This document shows, piece by piece, positions 27,435 through 39,400 of a DNA stretch of 64,000 nucleotides. Location of the stretch: contig NW_026262581.1 of assembly GCF_021869535.1 (NCBI RefSeq), positions 79,327,955-79,391,954 of the forward strand, read 5' to 3'. The number at the start of each line of letters is the position of its first letter. Positions within the stretch are counted from its first letter, which is position 1. Below the pieces are notes generated by a model. That model was not told the DNA's origin. It saw only the letters and a program-made list of their open reading frames with translations, and did no database searches. The translations under genes and the position numbers were made by a program. This stretch comes from Mytilus californianus (Eukaryota > Mollusca > Bivalvia > Mytilida > Mytilidae).

Positions 27435-30400
27435 CAACGTCATACCAATATACGACCAAAAAATTTTTAATTTTTGCGGTCGTATAAAAATTTGAATTGT
27501 AATTTCCTGTCGATATGCACATCTACGTAGTATGTCCTTATTATCTGAAAAGGTTTCATGAAATTCTGTTGTGTGGTTTGATAGGAGTTGCGATGACAAA
27601 AGGTTGCAGTAGTACATTAAAGCAAATAAGTTCAAAGGGGCGTAACTCCTGGAAAAAAAATTGAATCGTAATTTCCTGTCGATATGCACATCTACGTAGT
27701 ATGTCCTTATTATCTGAAAAGGTTTCATGAAATTCTGTTGTGTGGTTTGAGAGGAGTTGCGATGACAAAAGGTTGCAGTAGTATATTGGGCAAATAAGTT
27801 CAAACGGGTGTTACTCCTGGGAAAAAAATGGAATAGTAATTTCCTGTTGATATGCACAACTACAAAGTATGTCCTTATTATCTGAAAAGGTTTCATGAAA
27901 TTCTGTTGTGTGGTTTGAGAGGAGTTGCGATGACAAACTGTTGCAGTAGTACATTAAAGTAAATAAGTTCAAAGGGGCGTAACTCCTAGAAAAAAAATTG
28001 AATCGTAATTTCCTGTCGATATGCACAACTACATAGTATGTCCTTATTATCTAAAAAGGTTTCGTGAAATTCTGTTGTGTGGTTTGAGAGGAGTTGCGAT
28101 GACAAGAAATAGGACTGACGGACGGACAGACGGATCAAAAACATTATACCCTCCGTAACTCGTTGCGTGGGGTATAATAACCATACATTGTCTCGAATTA
28201 TAAATTTTATTTATACAAGGCTCAAAGCCTCGCTTTCTACCTGTTTCTAAGCCTTGTACAAATACAATTTATATTTCAAGACAATGTATGGTTATTCTAT
28301 ATGTACCTCTTCCAATGGTTTAATTTCTTTTTTGCTATTTTGTATCAATTACAAACCACAAAAACAAAATCAACATTTTAACACTCAAATGAAAATTGTA
28401 ATTGATTGATTGATTGTCTAGAAGCAAATATTAGATACATTTTCAGAACAGGAACAAAGAAATCATAGAATATGCTAAGTAAGCCAAACAGGATGATGAG
28501 GACTGCTACTGAAAAATTAGGGCATGCTGGATAGGGGCAGAAGTTTTCCTTGGAAACATGTCAATGACATATAGAAATAAAATTATTGTCACCTTCTATG
28601 ATGGAAAGCTGACAAACTTTGTTGCTTATAAATTTAGTAATATATAACATTTTTTTCATTTTTCTACCGATGATAAGATAAATATGAATAAAAGACAATG
28701 TGGGTATGAAGCAATGAAACAGTAACCCAACAATGTGAAAAAACCAATTCAGACACCAAGGGAACAACAACAGTAGACAAAAGTCTAAACTATCGGTTTG
28801 AAATCTCGAAAGCTTGAAATCACAGTGTCTAGACAAGTTATGAATAAATCACCCAGTGTCTAGACAAGTTATGAATAAATCACCCAGTGTTTAGTCAAGT
28901 AATGAATAAATCAACCAGTGTCTAGACAAGTTATGAATAAATCACCAAGTGTCTAAGACAAGTTATGAATAAATCATCCAGTGTCTAGAAAAGTTATGAA
29001 TAAATCACCCAGTGTCTAGACAAGTAATGAATAAATCACCCAGTTTCTGATAGTTATAAATAAATCATCTTGTGTACAGACAAGTTATGAATAATTCACC
29101 CAGTGTTTAGTCAAGTAATGAAAAATCATCCAGTGTCTAGACAAGTTATGAATAAATCACCCAGTGTCTATACAAGTTATGAATAAATCGCCCAGTGTCT
29201 AGACAAGTAATGAATAAATCACCCAGTGTCTAGACAAGTTATGAATAAATCACCCAGTGTCTAGACAAGTAATGAATAAATCACCCAGTGTCTAGACAAG
29301 TTATGAATAAATCACCAAGTGTCTAAGACAAGTTATGAATAAATCATCCAGTGTCTAGAAAAGTTATGAATAAATCACCCAGTGTCTAGACAAGTAATGA
29401 ATAAATCACCCAGTTTCTGATAGTTATAAATAAATCATCTTGTGTACAGACAAGTTATGAATAATTCACCCAGTGTTTAGTCAAGTAATGAAAAATCATC
29501 CAATGTCTAGACAAGTTATGAATAAATCACCCAGTGTCTATACAAGTTATGAATAAATCGCCCAGTGTCTAGACAAGTAATGAATAAATCACCCAGTGTC
29601 TAGACAAGTTATGAATAAATCACCCAGTGTCTAGACAAGTAATGAATAAATCACCCAGTGTCTAGACAAGTTATGAATAAATCACCCAGTGTCTAGACAA
29701 GTAATGAATAAATCACCCAGTGTCTAGACAAGTTATGAACTACAGGCACAGTTACCCTTTTCTGTTGCTAGAAGAATTATTTATGGTACTAGCTTCAGCA
29801 ATATGATCTCTACTTGTTGATTAAGCAGCTCTACAATAGTTTTGTTTAGTTATAATAATCTAACCATTAAGGTATAGAACCACTAATACGGGCCCAGTCA
29901 GAAAGAACATAGAAGTTAGAAGTACATATTTTAAACAAAATAGTTCCTACGAATAGCTGTTAATTTGTCAATCAGTAAAATATTGGGGTAATTGTGGTAT
30001 CAAATGAAAGCTTAAGGACTTGGGATCACTTTAGAATCCTTGTTGAAAGTTTATTTTGAATAATAATAAAAAAAAAATAATGAAAATAAAATAGGGCACA
30101 TTTACCCTGTTGTTCAGATCAGAAGTACTGGTTTTTCAGTGCGCTCTAATATGCAATTTAAGGTATATTGAATTTTTTCAGTACAAGTCAGGATAAGGTA
30201 TAGTTTTGACATGAAATGACTGCCACTATATTTGAACTTAAGACAAAGTAGCCATTAAAGCTTGAAATTGCAGAATTTAACATAGAAAGCAATAAGGGTA
30301 TGAATTAGTGGTTTTATTCCTTAAAGATTAAACTTTGTATCTTACCTAATATCAAATCCTAATAAAGAGGCCCTTCTAATGATGGCCCTGACTTGAGCAT

Positions 30401-33400
30401 TAGTAATCTTCCTGGTACTCTCGTTGTTAACTGACACAATATAATCTCCAATCTTAATCCTCCCATCTTTCCCTACAGCACTATTTGTGGCAATGGATTT
30501 AACATGGCATCCATTTATTCCTTTGTCTGTTGATTCCACTGTAAGACCTAATTAAAAGAAAACTTTCATCATAATTTTAATTTTTAAATCTTAAAGAAAA
30601 CGACATGCTATATTATATATTCAATAATTTGTTACAACAATGTCTTATATGAAGTTAACAATTAAGGAACTTTTCGTTTTCTGTTTTGAAAGGCTAAATT
30701 AAAAAGTTCATCTTTTATCATAAGTGGATGTATCCTTGATTTTGATATGTTATTAACCTTTGTATTTTCTATAATTCTGTTTTCAGACACATTTTTTCAC
30801 ATACTGTGAATTTATTTTATATGTGGGATACCACTTTTGTCTGGATTCAGTGTGCAAAGGTAAACCTCGAATTAAGACGTTCAACGAAGTACAAAATTTC
30901 GATATGTTTTTTTGCCACGAAATCAAATACTCATGAAAATACAATTTTTCCTCAATCCAGGAAAATTAGTATCCATGGGAATATATGAATCCACAGTATA
31001 TTATATATATATATATATCAGGTATAAACTGCAAAACAATTTCAATGTTTGTGTTGTATCTGTTGAAAACTTCTTTTAAAGTTTTATGATTTAAAATTTG
31101 GGTACATAAATGTATTAAAATTTGGTAAAAGGTAATCACATTCTAAACAAATCAGAAAAAATGTATCTAGCTTGTAGCTTGATGGTATATATATATATAT
31201 TTATATAGAGATCCATTTTGTTACACCTTTTGATCAATTTATTTGACAATCGTCAATGGCAGTCAGCAGGGTTTAAGAACATCAGTGGTTCAACCTGTTA
31301 GTCAAATGCGTTTTGTTAAAATATATTTTTTCACTCTTTTGGTCTTTTGGAAAATGTTGTTTGTGCTGTATTCAGACCCCTCTACAACGAAATTTGTTAC
31401 ATGCACACGTATAAAAATTGCGGTTTTTATCCAATGCAATCATAGGTTTGAACGTTGTTTTCAATTTAGACTCATTTATATATATATATATTTGTTTAAG
31501 CATATTATAATAAAATAATGTCACATATATATATATATATGTGACATTATTTTATTATAATATGCTTAAACAATTTCTTAACTTTAAGCAAGAGTTGTCA
31601 CATGAAATATGTCTTACCCATTAAGATTAACTCTATTTATGGTTTTCAGGAATGTTTGATTATTACTTGCATTTTACCTTTGTGTCTATTTTGTGCTAGG
31701 TTGAATTGTTGTTTTATTTTGAGAGGCCAAACATTCTTTACTTTATCTAGATACCAAAAGAATCATTCCCTTCTTGAAAATGGTCAAGTTGTTTCAGAGT
31801 AAAAGACTTTTATTCAAAAGTCCCGTCAAGGATGTATGATGACAGACACCTATGATGGCAATAGCTTATATTGCCAAACTTGGCTAGATAAGATAATGCT
31901 ATTGTTCACTAATAATTATATTTATGTTAAATAAAAATCTAGGCAGAGTTGAGAATACAAAGACTGGATGACACAACAATCACAAGGTATACATATAGAT
32001 CTTTGCTTTATAAAGATAGAATAAAAATTGAACATGATCCCTTATCTAAATTGGTATACAAAGACTGTAATATATATTATTACAATATTATATTAGTGTA
32101 CAATAGACCTTGTCGCTATTTGGGAATCAGCAACACTTGACCCGAGAATTTGCGACACTTGAACTATTGACGTCATACAAAAATAACTTTTTGTGGCGTC
32201 AGACATTTTCTCTTGTGACTTCAAAGTTTTACAGGAACTTCTGTGATATCCAGTTATGGCGGACAATTAGCAATAATGTGTATTAGTACTATAAGAACTA
32301 GCAAAACAATTCAGATATTTGTTGACCATACCAAAAAGTAAAATTGAGATGAATTCCTGACAACTTACCTAATTGATCATTTCCTTTTTTAATTTTGATT
32401 TGTTTTTCTAATGATACAGGTAATGAATCAGCTCCCCCTGACAGTGTTCTCGTGAGACTTGGCGAGGAAATCGGTGATCTCCCTGGAGACAATGATGATG
32501 ACGGAGATGCTTGTTTAAGGTCACTTGTGATTGGCTGAGGAGAGGAATGTGGTATAGGTATAGAACCTGCTGCATCTGCTTGGTCTGGACTCTGAAAATA
32601 CAATTTTATTTTTGACAAAGAAACATTTTATTCCTCCCCAAGGACAGTCAAACTTAAAAAATGATATCCAATGTTACTAAACATTGAAATGTAAAATCTC
32701 AAATTTTATAAAGCAATTCTGTCAATTTTCTTGCCATTGTATTGCAAATTGTAGAAAAACTTGCATTGACAAAATTATCTACATATAGAAATGGCATGTG
32801 GTGCAAATGTATTCATTTATGGACGACATCCACCCCCTACCTGAAAACAAACAATACTATTAAAGACTAGATTGATTGAACTTTTTAAAAAACAGAGCGT
32901 GATGACCCCAGATTATTTCCTCAGAGAAATCCTGGCTATAGCCCTGTAAGAGTTCTTGCCTTGACAAACTTTTGTAATTAACAATATGTCTCCCCACACA
33001 TGAAGTGGGAGAGACATAGGAAATCCTAAAGACAACTTAACAATGCATAAGGACCTGTTGAATTTGACTAGACTATTGAATTCTTTGATCCTACTTCCAC
33101 TTCAGAGTTCATTTGCACTTAATACTACATTATTTAATCTTGCCAATGCATTTTCATATCAATTTTAAATCTGCAAGGTTTCTAATGAAAAAACTCTAGA
33201 GAATTAATTATGTTATCTACAACACTAGACATTGTATTATATAAAAGTCAAGTACAGCATTAAGAACTCTCAAGCATACTTTTATCCTTGGAAGGCTGGT
33301 TTAATAAGTCTGATACACTTTTAAGACACTGGGTCAAAAGAGACAAATATTTAAGAAGATTTTGCATGTCAGCCTAATTCTCTACAATGACACAGATAAT

Positions 33401-36400
33401 AGGGAAAAGAAGAAAATTGAATATTTAAATCTGTACTGACATGCTACAACTGCAAAAAATAAGATTAGAAATAAATGCATGACACAGTATGTTTTTTTAT
33501 GTTCTTAATATTTTCAATAAGATTGCTGCAGTATTTTTTGGGGCCATTAACATGTCTTCCTAAATTATAATATATCTTTTTTTTAATTTGGGAGGTTTAG
33601 CAAACATTCCTTTTCATTTTCAACCTTTTCCTCCAATATCATTCAAAACTTCATAATGTATATCAATTTTTCTGCAACATGACTAATAAACAGCTGCGCC
33701 ATGAGCGCATGATACGCCCTTCGCTTTTTCAAAGAATAAAGTTCAATAACTTCTCAATGTCATATCAGAAATTTATTAAAAATTAAAGGGAGGTTATCTT
33801 AATAGATATAAACCAGTCACCAAAGTTTCATGAAACTGCTCAAAGCACTTTAAAGATATTGTCCGAAAACTTGAAAATCACCCCCTTTTTTTGAATAAAA
33901 TTCCATTACTCCGAAATGTAAAATCTAAAATTTATAAAAATCGTACGGAGCTTACGTCAATAGATATAAACAATTCACCATATTTTCATGAAACTGCTCA
34001 AAGCACTTTAAAGTTATTGTCCGAAAACTGGAAAATCCCCCTCTTTTAATGAATAAAATCCCCTAACTCAGAAACGTATAATCTAAAATTTATAAAAATC
34101 AAAATTGATCTCATGTCAATACATTTATAAACAATTCACCAAAGTTTCTTGCAAATTGGTGAAATTGTCCGAAAACTGGAAAATCCCCCTTTTTAATGAA
34201 TAAAACACAATAACTTGGAAACTTCAAATCTAAAATTTATAAAAAACGAAAGAGATCTCACGTCAATAGATATAAACAATTCGCCAAAATTTCATGCAGA
34301 TTGGTTAAAGCATTTTTGAGTTATTGTCTGACATGTTGACGACAGACAGACAGATGGACAGACAGACGGAAAGATGGACAACTGTATACCATAATATGTC
34401 CTGTAAATGGGCGTATAGAAACAAAAATTGTATATATATATATACATATATGAAATAAAGATTTGTGGTAGGATTGTCAATGAGACACCTATTCACTAGA
34501 GACCCAAGGAGGAGGATGTAAAAACTATAGGTATCTGTATGGCCTTCAACAATGAGCAAAACCTATGTTATATACATAAAAAAAGTCTATAGATGTGTGC
34601 AAGGCAATCTATTACCTAAAGTTTGATGGTTGAAATCTATATATCTATAAACTATATAAATATATATAAGAATTCTTAAATAAACTGTTATCACAGAGAT
34701 ATGTCTCGCCTTTTTGTAATTTTGATAATGCAAATGTTGAAATTAAAATAGCAATACTTTAACATGTAAGTTATGCAAATATTCAAAGTCGATGAACCAT
34801 GACTGAAGGTAAATGGCTAAACAATCTCCATGGAATGAGATGTGCCAATGCTAATACAACTGCATACCAAATACCATTGACTTATTATAAGTCGTTCCCT
34901 TTAAACAAACCTAAACACAAACATTAACTTGTAAACTATGTAAAAGTTTCAAAGTCAATGAACCATGATCAGGGGTGGGGCTAAATAATCTTCATGGAAA
35001 CGATAATTGCAAATGCCAATAAATTTGCATACCAAATATCATTGACTTAACATTAGCAGTTCATCTTAAACTGATCTAATCACAAACTAATACATGTAAA
35101 CTAAGCAAATGTTTCAAAGTAAATAGACCATGACTGAGGAGGCGGGGCTAAATATTCTCCATGGAAATGAGATGTGCTAATGCTTATACAACTGAACACC
35201 AATTAACATTGGCCTACCACTAATGGTTCCCCTTGAACTGACCTAATCACAAACTAATACATGTAAACTTAGCAAAATTTTCAAAGTCTATAGACCATGA
35301 CTAAGGGGGCGGAGCCAAATAATCTCCATGGAAATGAGATATGCCAATACTTATACAACTGCATACCAAATATCATTGACCTACCACTAGTGGTTCCCCA
35401 TAAATTTACCTAATCACAAACTAATACATGTAAACTATGAAAAGTTTCAAAGTCAATAGACCTTGACTGAGGGGGCGGGGCCAAATAATCTCCATTGTAA
35501 TGAGATGTGCCAATGCTAATACAACTGCATACCAAATATCATTGACCTACCACAAGTGGTTCACCATGAACTAGACCTAATCACAAACTAATACATTGTT
35601 GACGCCGTTGCCGTCGTTGCCGCCGTAAACAGCATACCTATGTCACGCTTTTTGACTCCGTCAAGGCGAGACAAAAAATCTTTAACATCCACGCACAGTG
35701 AGGTTTACAAAAAGAAACACTGCTTGAAGCTGCACAGCTCACATAAACAATTTTTTTTCCATATTGGGTCAGTAAGTGTTGGGCAGCTGTGATATTGATA
35801 TGAATTAAAACATACTAACATAACTAACTACTAATTCTGTGTATAAATAATCAAACAAAGACACTGAAGCATCTATGATCAATACAGAAGGGACATTTAT
35901 CATTAGTGAATTTATAAGGGACTAATTTCTTTTGAAACTGAATAACAATAGAAATTTTTTCTACAAAGCTTGGAAACTTTTCATCATAACTGCATCCATC
36001 TGAATTAATGTATCTGATTTTCCGGCCAATCAAACCCTACATTAATTAACGAGTTAATGTTCTGGAAGTTGACATCTTGACAGCCATCCCTTGTTGCGGT
36101 AAAACGATGTCAACATCAAAACTGCATTTTATTAAACAGAATGTCAATAACAGACACAAATTCAATCCAACAAGTCCATCTTTCCCAATAACTAATGGAT
36201 AAGAAGAAAATCGATAAAGTGTAGATAACTCTGTTTTAATCAGACTGATCTCGTCAAATTAATTAATTAGACATATTACAAGCAAGACTTTTTAAATCAA
36301 GATAGCTGTCAACTCTTCATGCTTAAGTTCAAGGACATCAAGCAATACATTATACGCTAATCAAATGTCATTACTTAATAGAAGCTCTGCTCTTTAATAT

Positions 36401-39400
36401 ATTATTTAGAGGAAAATATCCTTGACCTATTAGTAACTGAAAAATAACTGGAGTAAGGAGATATCAGGAAAATTTAATTATTGAAAAAATTCAGACAATG
36501 CTAATTTGTACAATATAATGGATAAGAAATACATCCTATTACTGATAACGTTAAAGCTCCCTTTAGTGTCATTTGTCAAGTTCTTGCAACTAAATTAATC
36601 TTAATGGTAAAGTTGAAGTCATGGCTTTGATTCAAAAGTTCTGCAGACCACATCAGTTTATGATTGACTGTTATGGAATATTTGAGTAACCAAGATGACA
36701 ACGGATATGTTCCACATGTCATAGCCACAATTCTGACCTATTTCCTTGTTCTAGACAACGACCAATGTGATTTATCACCAGGTAACAAAATGATAGATGT
36801 TAAAATTTCTGTAAATTTTGTGTTGCTAAATTTTTGGTTTTCTATGAAGTGTTTTGACGACTGTTATTTGACTGTTCATCTTTTATCTTTTGCTCATGGT
36901 ATTGTCTGACATTTACATGGTTTTCCTCCTTGGTACATTATCCACTGTTTTATATTCCTCGAATTACTCAATAAATTAAACCTGACTTGGTGTAGTCAAA
37001 ATGGCTACATTATTAAATCAGTTCTTGATAAAGGGTAATCCTAGTGTCAAGACTAACATTATGTAATACAATTATATGGTGATATTAACGGGAGGATTAT
37101 AAATCAGTATTTGTTAAATCCATACCACCATAAGTCAAATTTATGCACTAATATGAGAAACTTTCTGCGATGCCTGAATAATCTAAAATTAATGGAATGA
37201 GCAATAAAAAGAGGAGGATATAAACTGCCAGCTACCTCTAAAATTATGTTCATCTGAAAACTATTATAGTTTGGAGCATGAACACATGGTTTGGGGTCAT
37301 CATGATATTTATATACATGAAATACTATGCTCATGCAACATCAAACTTAAATATCACAGACTTCCTCTAAATATAATAAATTGCTTCGCCAGACAAATTG
37401 ACAATACAACATTTCTTTGTACATAATTTAAAAGCAGTGTAAGGTAGGTAATCCAAACATAACATAGTACTTTTTTTTAATTGTCCATTAACCAGGAAAC
37501 CCTTGTTTTTCCCCCTTTTTTGCCCCTAATTCCAAAACGGTAACCCCCCAAAGCCAATCCTAACCATCCCTTTGTGGTATGGAAACTTGTGGTATAATTT
37601 CAGAGAGATCCATACACCGTTCCACAAGTTATTGTCTGGAACTAGAAAAATGCTTATTTGGGCCCCATTTTGGCCCCTAATTCACAAATTGTTAGGACTA
37701 TAACCCCAATAAAATGCTTCGCTGAGCGCAGCCTGATATGACCTCAGTGGTCGAACCCTGAACAGTTGGGGCAAATTTGGACACAATATTCAAGCTTAAT
37801 ACTATCTGAATTTGGATTGTGATCAAATTTTTGACATGATATAGGTTTCTGACACAAAATAAGTGTGGTCAAAGATCTTAAAAATCTAATGCGCCATACT
37901 GTGCAATTGAAGATTTCTTCTTGAAACTTTTCAAAAATTTGAAAAAAAATATGACCCTTTTAAAAAAAAATTAGGAACCCCCCCTTTCCCCCCAAACTTT
38001 TTGAATCCCCCTTTTAGCATTAACCATCAAACTCAATTGCAGTCTTTCCTTTGTAATATGGAACCTTGTAGTACAATTTTAGAGAGATCCATACACTTAA
38101 TCACAAATTACTGTCTGGAAACTAGAAAAATGCTTTTTTAAACCATAAAATATTAAAATAGAAGATGACATCATAGTCGTGGCTAAAATTAAAAAATCTT
38201 CATCAGCAACTTTTAATAGTGATATCTAAAAATAAAATTCCTTCATCAGCATTTAAAAGTAACTTCTAAAAATAAATTGACAGCTAGGACTTTGCAACCA
38301 TAAAAACCCATTTAAATACATCATAAACGTATTAAAATAGAAAATGACATCATAATCATGCCTAAAATTAAAACACTTTCATCAACAACATTAAATAGTA
38401 ATATCTAAAAATAAAATTCCTTCACATACATAATCATGGCTAAAATTAAATAATTTTTAAAATAAAAAAATGACATCAAAATCATGCCTAAAATTTAAAA
38501 GCCTCCATCATCAACATTAAATAGTAATATCTAAAAATAAAATTCCTTAACATACATAATCATGGCTATAATTAAATTACCTTTATTAAACATTTTTAAA
38601 ATAGTAACTTCTAAAAATAAATTGACAGCTAATCACCTAAAGACAATACATTTCTTTATAAATAATTTACAAGCAGTGTAAGGGAGGTAATTTGACAATA
38701 TGTGTTTGAATAACCTCCCTTACACTGCTTTAATCTTATGTTTTGTACTTAAGTAATTGTCCATTAACCTTGAAACCCTTATTTTCCCCCTTTTTTGCCC
38801 CTAATTCCTAAACAGTTTGAGCCATAATCCCCCAAAGCAAATTCTTACCATCCCTTTGTGATATGGTAACTTGTGGTATAATTTCAGAGAGATCCATACA
38901 CCATTTCACAAGTTATTGTCTGGAAACTAGAATAAACAGCTGCATTTTTGAGTTTTTGTCCGAAAACTGGAAAATCCCCCCTTTTTTTATGAATAAAACC
39001 CTGTAACTTGGAAACGTAAAATCTAAAATTTATAAAATTCGAAAGGGAGCTCATGTCAATAGATATAAACAATTCATCACAATTTCTTGCAATTTGCTGA
39101 AAGCATTCTCGACATATTGTCCGAAAACTGGAAAATCCCCCTTTTTTTTTATGAATAAAACCCCATAACTTAGAAACGTAAAATCTAAATTTTATAAAAA
39201 ACGAAAGGGAGCTCACGTCAATAGATATAAACAATTCACCAAAGTTTTATGCAAATTGGTTAAAGCATTTTTGAGTTAATGTCCGACATGTTGACGACGG
39301 ACAGACGGGCGGACGGACGGACAGACAGACGGACGGACAGACAGACAACGGTATACCATAATACGTCCCTTAAACGGGTGTATAAAAACACACACCTGTT

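Larger units (their letters stand above)
24603..27488 (+). mobile_element. Large TACGACCGC-family element inserted in the 168-bp array
   Basis: AATAAA, hairpin GCTTCGCTGGGCGCAGC (24611-24627) and barcode TACGACCGC (24632-24640). The tail has (GAC)n (27383-27434) and the hairpin TATACGACC..GCGGTCGTATA (27449-27485), then AAAA. Between them lie three different tandem arrays, listed separately. The 168-bp unit resumes on the right exactly where it stopped on the left. Confidence 0.85.
23690..28179 (+). mobile_element. Barcode element, ATACCCNACG family, with 168-bp cores, split by an insertion
   Basis: The head is the perfect palindrome GTGAGCGCGCTCAC (23700-23713) and ATACCCAACG. The 168-bp core runs 23780-24602 and resumes 27488-28110, about nine units in all (GGTTTCATGAAATTCTGTTG, GAGAGGAGTTGCGATGACAA, AAGTTCAAAGGGGCGTA). 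It ends with GACGGACGGACAGACGG (28117-28133) and the terminal hairpin TATACCCTCCG..GCGTGGGGTATA. Since 168 is a multiple of 3 the array gives long but non-genuine open frames. Confidence 0.85.

Noticed and set aside
28815..29740. 31-bp repeat array as CRISPR
   Set aside because: Units are contiguous with no variable spacers, and the host is an animal.
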